A DNA stretch of 64,000 bases, taken from NCBI RefSeq assembly GCF_027594745.1, contig NZ_CP110854.1, forward strand, positions 744,001 to 808,000, read 5' to 3'. Source of the stretch: Saprospira grandis (GTDB lineage Bacteria > Bacteroidota > Bacteroidia > Chitinophagales > Saprospiraceae). The notes under the pieces are model-generated. The model did not search any database. It had not been told where the DNA came from and was given only the letters and a program-made list of their open reading frames with translations. The translations under genes and the position numbers were made by a program. The first letter of the stretch is position 1. Each line of letters begins with the position of its first letter. Below, piece by piece: positions 51,054 to 59,200 of this stretch.

Positions 51054-54000
51054 CTAATCTACTTTCCAGCCTCCTAAGGCATTGAGCTGCACATCTCCAC
51101 AGTGGTAGTGCTTGTCCTCTGTGGGCATAGCGGGCTGCGTAGGTTCTCCAGCCGATTTGGCGCCCAACATCTTCTGAATCAGACGCTGACGCTCGGCCTT
51201 GAGCTCTGCCCGAAGGCGCTGATCCCGCTCCAAAGAATAGTAGCAAATGCCGTCTACATAGGTTTGTTCGGCCTTGGCGTAGATAGAGAGCGGATGATCG
51301 GACCAAAGGACCAAATCCGCAGATTTGCCCTTCTTGATGCTGCCCAATTGGTCATCGCAACGGAGCAGTTTGGCGGGATTTAGCGTGACCATTTTCCAGG
51401 CTTCTTCCTCGCTCATCTGGCCATATTTTACCCCTTTGGCCGCTTCTTGATTGAGGCGGCGGCCCATCTCGGCATCATCCGAATTGATGGCCGTGACCAC
51501 ATCCATAGCATCCAAAATCTTGGCATTATAGGGAATCGCATCCCGAACTTCTGCCTTATAGGCCCACCAATCGGAGAAGGTAGAGCCCCCGGCCCCATGT
51601 TCCTTCATCTTATCGGCCACCTTATAGCCCTCCAAAATGTGGGTAAAGGTGTTGATGCGGAAATTATAGCGCTCGGCCATTCGCATCAGCATGGTAATTT
51701 CGCTTTGCACATAAGAATGGCAGCTAATGAAACGCTCCTTATTCAGGATTTCGAGCAGGGCATCCAACTCAATATCTCGACGGGTATTTTCGGGATCCTT
51801 TTTTAGGGCTTCGCCATAGGCTTGGGCCCGACTAAAATAGTCTTCATAGACCTGTTCTACCCCCATACGAGTTTGGGGAAAACGTTTGTTCTGACGATCG
51901 CCCCAATTGGACTGCTTTACATTTTCGCCCAAGGCAAATTTGATAAAAGGAGCCGCATTTTCATACTTGAGCTCCTCGGGCAAGACGCCCCAACGGAATT
52001 TTATCAAAGCCGCTTGTCCCCCGATCGGGTTGGCCGAACCATGTAGCAATTGGGCCGTAGTCACGCCCCCAGCCAACTGTCGATAGATATTGACATCATC
52101 GCTATTGAGTACGTCCCCAATGCGGACCTCCGCAGAGCTGGCCTGCGTGCCCTCATTGACTCCGTTTTGGATGGCAATATGCGAGTGCTCATCAATGATG
52201 CCCGTTGTGAGGTGCTTGCCTTGAGCATCCACCAATTTGGCCCCTTTGGGCAACTTGATATTCTTGCCGATCTTCTTGATCTTCCCATTTTCAATCAAGA
52301 CATCGGTATTCTCCAAAATGCCTTGCTTTTCATTGGTCCAAACCGTAGCTCCTTTAAAGAGAACGACCTCCTGTTTGGGCGCCTGCTCGGCCGTATGACC
52401 AAAAGCGGTAAAGGGATAGCGCAATTTGCTGGCCCAGTTCAGGCTGCTATCTCTTTTGGGTAATTCGGCGGCTTTTTTAGGCGCAAAAGCGGCTTGGCGT
52501 TGACCTTTTACATTCAGCCAATTGCCTTTTTCATCCTCGGCATAACCAATGATGCTGCCCTCCTTCCATTGGGCACTAATGCGAATAATGGGCGCTGTGC
52601 TGTCTGCCGTAAATTTACCTGAAAGGCTCAGGCTAGGGTACTGATAATCCAATTTTAGTTTGATCGGCTTTTGCGTGCTATCGGCAAAAGTTAGTTTTGC
52701 TGTGGGCTTAAAGGCTTTGCCCTCTATGCTAATTTGATAACTTTTTTGCGCCAAATTGAGGCTGTAGGTCCCGCGAATATCTGCCGCTTGAAGGTTGGCC
52801 TCGCTATAGACCTTACCCTTCACCCAATGCTGCAACAACTGGCTATTTTCCATCAAGATCGGGGCTGAGCTAATAAAGAAATTGGCCCATTTACCCGCTT
52901 CTAAGGTCCCAACTTGCTCCGATAGGCCCAAAAAGCTAGCGGGCTGAGTGGTTAGGGCGGCCAAGAGATCCTCTTCACTTAATCCAGCCGCATAAGCTTT
53001 GCGCAAACTGGCCCAAATGGCTGTTGGTTTTTTGAGTCCCTCTGTGGTTAATGCAAAGGCTAGGCCTACATCGGCTAGTGCGGCGGGATTGGCGGGGGCC
53101 AGCTCCCAATGTAGCATTTGGCCCAATTTGATAAAGTTGGCATCTAGTGGGTCGCTCACATCATAGGCCTCTGGAAAGTTCAGGGGCACCACCAATTTGG
53201 CCTTTGCGGCCTGCAAGGCCTCTAAACGGCGATACTCATCTCCTGCCCCCACAAAGATGTATTCCTTGCCAAATTCTTGGGCAATTTTATGCGCTCTCAG
53301 AATATTAAAGCGCTGCTTGGCCTCAAAAAACTGCGGCAAGTCTTGTAGCTCATTAAAGCGAGCCAAAGAGCGGTTGTATTCTAGTCCAGCCTCCTGCTTT
53401 TGGTAATAATCCGCATCATAGTAGGTTTGGCGAAGCAAGGCAATAGCCCCCATCAAAGAGCTGGGGTAATCTTGCGAGGAACTCCCCTTAGAAAAAGAGT
53501 AATGGGCCGCTGCTTCTCCTTTGAGAATCATCTCTTGGGCCGATTCTTCGCCTAGGAAAACAAGGGCCGAGCTCCCTCTGGCAATGCCATCCTTTTGTTG
53601 GCTAAGGCAAAGGCCAAAACCCGCTTGGCGCAAGGCTTTAGCCACCTTTTTATCGGGAGAAAAGAGCTGGTCGGCTCTTTGTTCTGGCCGAATTGCTTCG
53701 TTCCAGCTAAAGGGCCCCTTTTTATCCGATAGAAACTGCGGATTTCCCTGATTATTATCCTTTTTAGGGTTGGCCGAAAGACCGTAATTACTACTTAACT
53801 CAATAAAGGAGGGATAAATATATTTGCCAGCCAGATCAATTTCCACGGCCCCTTGAGGGAGCTCTAGGTTTTGGCCCACTGCCACAATCTTCCCTTCTTT
53901 AATCAGCAACTGGGCATTTTTAAGCAACTGCTTGGGCCCCGTCTGAATATGGGCATTGGTAAATAGGTAGCAGCCCTCTCTTTGGTCTACCACCCCATTT

Positions 54001-54080
54001 TCTGGAAAGCTAGGCCGCTGGGCCAGCAGACTTGCCCCTAGTCCCAAATAAAGCAGTAAACATAAATAGACTATCCTCAT
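51054..54080 (-). CDS. Large exported tandem amidohydrolase
   Basis: A 1008-residue exported protein (signal peptide LCLLLYLGLGASLLAQ) built from two amidohydrolase-type modules. The N-terminal module (about 25-430) lacks the metal HxH (YIYPSFIELSSNYGLSANP) and looks inactive. A linker beta domain follows (about 440-540). The C-terminal module (about 570-960) has the metal ligands: TTGIIDEHSHIAIQNG, FISCHSYVQSE, FRINTFTHILEG and AINSDDAEMGRRLNQEA. Such proteins are often called imidazolonepropionase-like or dipeptidase-like; the substrate is unknown. The small C-terminal tail ends in HYHCGDVQLNALGGWKVD. Confidence 0.85.
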   Translation of the reverse strand: MRIVYLCLLLYLGLGASLLAQRPSFPENGVVDQREGCYLFTNAHIQTGPKQLLKNAQLLIKEGKIVAVGQNLELPQGAVEIDLAGKYIYPSFIELSSNYGLSANPKKDNNQGNPQFLSDKKGPFSWNEAIRPEQRADQLFSPDKKVAKALRQAGFGLCLSQQKDGIARGSSALVFLGEESAQEMILKGEAAAHYSFSKGSSSQDYPSSLMGAIALLRQTYYDADYYQKQEAGLEYNRSLARFNELQDLPQFFEAKQRFNILRAHKIAQEFGKEYIFVGAGDEYRRLEALQAAKAKLVVPLNFPEAYDVSDPLDANFIKLGQMLHWELAPANPAALADVGLAFALTTEGLKKPTAIWASLRKAYAAGLSEEDLLAALTTQPASFLGLSEQVGTLEAGKWANFFISSAPILMENSQLLQHWVKGKVYSEANLQAADIRGTYSLNLAQKSYQISIEGKAFKPTAKLTFADSTQKPIKLKLDYQYPSLSLSGKFTADSTAPIIRISAQWKEGSIIGYAEDEKGNWLNVKGQRQAAFAPKKAAELPKRDSSLNWASKLRYPFTAFGHTAEQAPKQEVVLFKGATVWTNEKQGILENTDVLIENGKIKKIGKNIKLPKGAKLVDAQGKHLTTGIIDEHSHIAIQNGVNEGTQASSAEVRIGDVLNSDDVNIYRQLAGGVTTAQLLHGSANPIGGQAALIKFRWGVLPEELKYENAAPFIKFALGENVKQSNWGDRQNKRFPQTRMGVEQVYEDYFSRAQAYGEALKKDPENTRRDIELDALLEILNKERFISCHSYVQSEITMLMRMAERYNFRINTFTHILEGYKVADKMKEHGAGGSTFSDWWAYKAEVRDAIPYNAKILDAMDVVTAINSDDAEMGRRLNQEAAKGVKYGQMSEEEAWKMVTLNPAKLLRCDDQLGSIKKGKSADLVLWSDHPLSIYAKAEQTYVDGICYYSLERDQRLRAELKAERQRLIQKMLGAKSAGEPTQPAMPTEDKHYHCGDVQLNALGGWKVD

Positions 54081-54212
54081 ACGAAATAAAATTTGGTTTT
54101 TTGATGTAATTCACAAGCGAAAGATACGCTCTTTGGCCAATATAGGACTGTTTTTAGGCTACTGCATTTTTTTTAGATAGACGCTTTTCTCTTATCCACT
54201 AAATGATTTTTA

Positions 54213-54350
54213 TTTGGGGCCTCCGCCTCGCTGCGCTCGTCGGCGCTACGTTTCGCAGCTCGCTATTCGCTCGGCCCTGCGCGGGCTGCGCCCGCTTGGT
54301 CTGGCCCTAGGGGCCACTGCTGCACATCGCTAGGCCGTTTGGCCTTCGGC
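54213..54350 (-). repeat. GC-rich interspersed element, copy 16 (reverse, subtype 1)
   Basis: TTTGGGGCCTCCGCCTCGCT, GTCGGCGCTACGTTTCGCAG, CTCGCTATTCGCTCGGCCCT, stem GCGGGCTGCGCCCGC, GGTCTGGCCCTAGGGGCCAC and TGCTGCACATCGCTAGGCC. A ~32-bp near-perfect palindrome (54337-54368) joins it to the tandem array. Confidence 0.85.
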
Positions 54351-54372
54351 CATGGCCAAAGGCCAAACAGCA

Positions 54373-54706
54373 CATCAAAACCTTTACGCCCTATTTGACA
54401 GAGATCAAATACCTCATCAAAACCTTTACGCCCTATTTGACAGAGATCAAACAGCCCATCAAAACCTTTATGTCCTATTTGACAGAGATCAAACACCCCA
54501 TCAAAACCTTTTTGCCCTATTCTGCAGTTGCAGAACACCCCATCAAAACCTTTTTGCCCTATTCTGCAGATGCAGAACACCTCATCAAGACCTTTTTGCC
54601 CTATTTGACAGAGATCAAACACCCCATCAAAGCTTTTACGCCCTATTTGACAGAGATCAAACACCCCATCAAGACCTTTTTGCCCTATTGTGCAGATGCA
54701 GAACGG
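54373..54706. repeat. 42-bp tandem array, eight units with dyad cores
   Basis: Eight head-to-tail units start at 54373, 54415, 54457, 54499, 54541, 54583, 54625 and 54667. Each begins CATCAA(A/G)(A/G)C and has a 16-bp core that is an inverted repeat. The core is TTTGACAGAGATCAAA in units 1, 2, 3, 6 and 7, and TTCTGCAGATGCAGAA-like in units 4, 5 and 8. All three plus frames and one minus frame stay open through it (14-residue repeats), so it could be coding, but no start, signal or family supports one frame. No spacers, so not CRISPR. Confidence 0.9.
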
Positions 54707-54746
54707 CATCCCGAAAACTTGGTCCAAAAAAGTAGAAAAGAGGGAC

Positions 54747-54780
54747 AAAAAAAAAGCGCCCGTCAGTAGACGGGCGCTTT
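54747..54780 (-). terminator. Terminator of the small exported-protein gene
   Basis: A perfect 12-bp stem AAAGCGCCCGTC (54753-54764 with 54769-54780), loop AGTA; the A-run at 54747-54755 is the minus-strand U-run. Confidence 0.85.
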
Positions 54781-54803
54781 AGGTTGAGGGCCAAAGGGCC
54801 TAA

Positions 54804-55295
54804 TTAGTTATCCATAAAAATGTTTTCTTCTTCGGCGGGGACAAAATACCAACGGCGGAGATTCCCCTCATGCAATTGGTCTACGACCAGTTTACCATCT
54901 TCTAATTTGATGATGCGCATATCGTTCCAGCCCTTTACTTGTAGAAACTGGATAGAGTCCTTTCGGACTTGGAAATCAAAGATGCGATCACGGCCACCGA
55001 TATCCATCTTCCATTTATCTACCTTTTGTTTTTTGTACTTGGTTTTTTTTCCTTTTTTGACCTCTACTTTTTCTTTGAGGTCATAGAAATACATGACGAT
55101 AGGGCCAGCTTGGGCATTACAATCGATGTATTGACCATTGAGTTCTAAGTACTCGGTTTGCCAGGGGTGGCTTTTGAGTGTTTTCATGGTCTTTTTTTCT
55201 TCTTTGCTGGGCTTGTATTTTTTATTTTTCTGGGCCTGTAGCGGAAGGACCAAAAGGGCCAAAAAACAAGCAATAACTAATGATCTAAGGGGCAT
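54804..55295 (-). CDS. Small exported Lys-rich protein
   Basis: A 163-residue exported protein (signal peptide ending PLQAQ) with a basic stretch (KNKKYKPSKEEKKTMKTLKS) and a likely small beta-rich domain (WQTEYLELNGQYIDCNAQAG, WKMDIGGRDRIFDFQVRKDS). It could be a lipocalin-like or META-like barrel; this is a guess. It lies 42 bp after the lipoprotein gene on the same strand. Confidence 0.6.
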   Translation of the reverse strand: MPLRSLVIACFLALLVLPLQAQKNKKYKPSKEEKKTMKTLKSHPWQTEYLELNGQYIDCNAQAGPIVMYFYDLKEKVEVKKGKKTKYKKQKVDKWKMDIGGRDRIFDFQVRKDSIQFLQVKGWNDMRIIKLEDGKLVVDQLHEGNLRRWYFVPAEEENIFMDN

Positions 55296-55337
55296 AATAA
55301 GCGTTTAAGATTGATAAAAATGCGGTATGTAAAAGGC

Positions 55338-55724
55338 TTATGTTGCAGGTTTTTGCAATTTCCATTCCGCCTTTTCGCTCTGCAAAATTAGCAAACTATC
55401 GCTAAGTTCTATAATAGCTGTGGGGGGCAATACTTTTGTAGGGTGTTGGTAAAAGAGGCTATCATTTCTAAAAAAGAAGCGAACGCTATCGGCATGAGGG
55501 GGAGTAACAAAGCTTTTAATGCGGAAGCTATCGCGGGTAAAGGTATAGATGGGGTCGCCCATGGCTTGTCCAGCAATTTGCATTTTGGGGGTTTCGATAT
55601 AGACCACCTCCCAAGAGCGGTAGAGCAGGTCTAGGTCAAACTTAGACGATTGGGCTATTTTTTTTGGGCCAGAGCAGGCGCCGAGCAGAAAAAGCGCAAT
55701 AGCGCTAGAAAGTAGGTACTTCAT
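55338..55724 (-). CDS. Small lipoprotein with lipocalin-like pattern
   Basis: A 128-residue lipoprotein (LLSSAIALFLLGAC, lipobox LGAC, Cys17). The body (LLYRSWEVVYIETPKMQI, PIYTFTRDSFRIKSF, SVRFFFRNDSLFYQHP) resembles short Bacteroidota lipocalin-like domains. The open frame runs 70 codons upstream through a GC-rich element; the ATG at 55724 was chosen for the lipoprotein signal. Probably co-transcribed with the following small exported protein. Confidence 0.65.
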   Translation of the reverse strand: MKYLLSSAIALFLLGACSGPKKIAQSSKFDLDLLYRSWEVVYIETPKMQIAGQAMGDPIYTFTRDSFRIKSFVTPPHADSVRFFFRNDSLFYQHPTKVLPPTAIIELSDSLLILQSEKAEWKLQKPAT

Positions 55725-55777
55725 AAGGTATAGTTTAAAAATTGAGTGCAAAAGAAAAGCCTGCCTTAGACTTTTGC

Positions 55778-55937
55778 GTCTAGAGGCGAGCGCAGCGAGC
55801 CGGCTGAGGGATGGGCAGCAGTGGCCCGCAGGGCCAGACCGAGCAAAATGAGCGCAGCGAAATTTTGCGAAGGGCCGAGCAGACCTGCGAGCTGCGACAC
55901 AGCCCGACCCGCCTGCAAGGCGGGGCAGCCCCAAAAA
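55778..55937 (+). repeat. GC-rich interspersed element, copy 17 (forward, subtype 2)
   Basis: CTAGAGGCGAGCGCAGCGAG, CCGGCTGAGGGATGGGCAGC, GTGGCCCGCAGGGCCAGACC, a GCAAAATGAGCGCAGCGAAA TTTTGC stem, GGGCCGAGCAGACCTGCGAG, CTGCGACACAGCCCGACCCG, a CGCCTGCAAGGCG stem and GGGGCAGCCCCAAAAA. Confidence 0.85.
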
Positions 55938-56044
55938 CGGCAGAAAAACAAGAAGGTATTCATTTCGGGATAGAAGTAAAGCATTTTCTAAAAAAACTCG
56001 CTATCTTCCTGCTATAAAATTCCTTGGAAAAACCGCCCAATCTT

Positions 56045-56215
56045 ATGCAGGCCTCATCACTTGATTTACGATTTTTAGAGCAGCTCAAGCAGCGATTACA
56101 ACTTTCTAACCGCCGATCAATTTATTTGAATGCTTTGGCGGGGCGTTCTCGCAACCGCCTTAACTTGACGGATCTCAATCAGATTGAGCCTCGTTTGGCG
56201 GAGCGATATTATTGA
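56045..56215 (+). CDS. N-terminal fragment of the SF1 helicase (out of frame)
   Basis: A 56-residue ORF (MQASSLDLRFLEQLKQRLQL ... QIEPRLAERYY). Its content (NRRSIYLNALAGRSRNRLNL) looks like the N-terminus of the large helicase family rather than a separate protein. The stop TGA at 56213 overlaps the TTG start of the helicase frame (TTGA). A -1 shift after the TAT at 56210-56212 would join the frames as ...ERYY-LSKPNFRLQ. It could be a true frameshift mutation, a sequencing error, or a coupled two-ORF arrangement. Confidence 0.55.
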   Translation: MQASSLDLRFLEQLKQRLQLSNRRSIYLNALAGRSRNRLNLTDLNQIEPRLAERYY

Positions 56216-59200
56216 GCAAGCCTAACTTCCGTTTACAGTTTCGGCCTACGGCAGAGCGTTGGCAGGAGGAGCCTGAATTGGGTCGAGTGATGCGTCGGCT
56301 CAACAATATGTTATTGGACCATCAGGATCATTTGGCGGAGCAGGGAGTGGCTACTTTTGGTTTTGGTTTTCCGATTATATTAAAAAGGGACCAAGAGGAT
56401 CCTAGTCGGATTATCAAGGCGCCCTTATTTGTTTGGTCTTTGGAGTTAAAGCGCAATTGGCGCAAAAGTAATGAGTGGACCTTAGAAAGAAGTGATGAAT
56501 TTGCGCTTTCTAGCAACCGTTCCTTAGCGGCGCATTTGCTCAAGGACATGAAAATCCGTTTATCTCCGCTCTATGATCATTTTATGGAAGATGGTTTATT
56601 GGATGAGCGGGAAGTCATGCAGACGGTCGTGAAGCAACTGGCCCAATTGAGTCCAGAAAAGCAAGAAGCTGAGGTTCGGGAAGCGCTTTTGGCGAGTTGG
56701 AAAAAGGGCTTAGTTCCTTTGCCGACCCTCAAGGATGAGCTATTGGAGCTGACGGAAAATGGGCCAAAATTGGTTTGGGGCGGTTTATTTGGTTTGTATA
56801 AGGGGCAGAAAGAGAGTTTGGCCCAGGATATACAGGAATTCATCCAGCGATTTGATGAATTAGGGCAATTATTGCGGCCTATTGCGCAGGGAGAATTTGG
56901 CGAGCAGGCGGTGCCCAAGCTCATGCAGCATAGCTTTCCGATGGTGCCCACCGACCCTAGTCAGCAGCATCTTTTGCATGACCTATTTCGAGGGAAGCAG
57001 ATTATTGTGCAGGGCCCTCCGGGTACGGGAAAGAGCCAGAGTTTGACGGCGGTATTGAGCAACCTACTCTCTAATGGGGCCCGTTGTTTGGTGGTTTGTG
57101 AGAAAAAGACCGCCCTAGATGTTTTGTACAACAACCTCAAGGAACTAGGTTTAGAGGAATTGGCGGTCATTGTGGAGGATTTGTATCGAGACCGAGGGCC
57201 CTTAGTTCGTTCTATGCGGGCGCGTTTGCAGCAAAAGCAAAAAAGCTATAAACCTTCTAGTCATTATTTGCGGAGTTTGCAGAGCATGGCCGCTTATAGT
57301 CAGCAACTACAGGGCTATCATGAGCAACTATTGGCGCAACTATCGGGAGAAAAGCGTTGGAGTGATTTGGTGGATGAATATTTGGACTTGGCGTTGACCT
57401 ATGATCGCAGGCGGATTGCGGGCAAATTGACCCCCAAAGCCTTTAGCTTTGAGAATGCCGAGTTGGAAGAAATACTTAGAATTTTGGAAGAGGGCGAACC
57501 TCTTTTTAGGGCTTTGGGCAGCCTACAGCATCCATTTAATGCCTTTAGTGATCATTTTTTTAGCAATGGAAACACCCATGCGGTCAAACAAGAGCTAGGC
57601 AAAAAGCTAAGAGGCTTACAAAACGCCTTGGATGCGGCGCAGAGCGACCTACTCTCCTACCTTTATGAGTATGAAAAGCTATTGGAAGATCATTATAGTG
57701 AGACCATGAGCTTTAAGGGCAAGGCCTTGGAAGAAATGCGTGACCTTATAGAAGATGGTTTTGAGACCAGCAAATACTTCTTTAATAAAAACACGGGCTT
57801 TTATCGCTCTTTGCTTCGTTCGGTCTCTAGCAAGTATAAAAAGCTACAAGACGATAAGGAAAAAGTAGTAGCCCATTATAAATTATTGCGCAGCTTTCAT
57901 CAGCGGTACAACTACTTTGACTTTCCGTTTTTGAAGTTGGATGATATGGACATCATCATTTTTGAGGAAGTGCAGAAAAACATAGGGCAATACAGCAAGA
58001 AACTAAGTGATTGGTACTTTGAGCGGACCAAAGACATCCAGCGTTTGGTGAATGAGCTGTCTTTGCAGAATGTGCATCCGCATGTAGATTTTAAGGGGCG
58101 GGTGCAAGAGCTCAGCCGCAACCTAGACGTTTTTGCAGAGAGTTATCGCAAGAGTAAAATCTTCAAGGTTGGCTTTCGTTTTGACTCCCCTATTTTGCGG
58201 CAGCGGCTCAATCATTTGGAGAACCTTTATGAGAACTTGGGGAAACTCTTGGAGCGTTTTGAGGCTGAATTTGAGGCCTATCATCGCTTAAAGTTTTTCT
58301 GGGAGCAGCTCAATACGGCAGAGCAGCAGGCCTTTCGGGCGCTTTCGGAGGTCGACCCGCCTGATTGGCAGGGGCATTTTAGATGCTGGTACATCTATGA
58401 GCTTTTAGAGCGGCAAGATAAAGAGCGTTTACCTCAGGCCGAGAGCTATGCTCGTTTGCTCAAGTACTATGAGGAAGAGCAGGAGCGGATGCGCAAAGAA
58501 TTGAAGCAGCATACCCTATTGCATTGGCGGGCCAAGCAGGCGCAGGCCGTAGATCAATTTAATCGAGAGAAAGCGCCCTTAAAAGTGCATTCCATTTATA
58601 ACCTCAGGGGGGCCAATGGGGGCAAGCGCACCCCATTGCGACAAATCTTTGAGGCCGATCCGCAGCTATTTAGCAGTTTTTTCCCGGTATTGATGGTCAA
58701 CCCTTCGGTAGCGGCGGCCATGTTGCCCTTAAAGCCCCATCTATTTGATGTGGTCATCTTTGATGAGGCCAGTCAATTGCGTTTGGAAGATACCTTTTCG
58801 GCCCTATTGCGGGGGCGGCTTAAGGTCATTTCTGGAGATAGTCAGCAGATGCCGCCCTCCGACTACTTTGCCAGTCGAGAATCGGCCTTTTTGGAAGAAG
58901 AGGAAGAGGATGAAAACGCCTGGGAATTGGAAAAAGAGGCGGTAGATTATTTGGCGGGCAGTGAGTCTTTACTGGAGTATTCTGTAGCTGATGGGCGTTA
59001 TGAAGAGAGTTTTTTGCAGATTCACTATAGGAGTCGGCACCCCTACCTCATTGACTTTTCTAATGCGGCCTTTTATGGAAAGCGCTTGCGGCCAGTGCCG
59101 GCCCAGGAAGACTATTGTCCCATTGAGTTTCGGGCGATAAATGGTTTATATGAAAACTCGACGAATCCGACAGAGGCGGAGGCGATTTTAGAAGAGCTAT

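Noticed and set aside
54373..54706. Eight regularly spaced repeats resembling a CRISPR array
   Set aside because: The repeats are head to tail with a 42-bp period and no unique spacers; the variable part falls into two recurring types. No cas gene is in the window.
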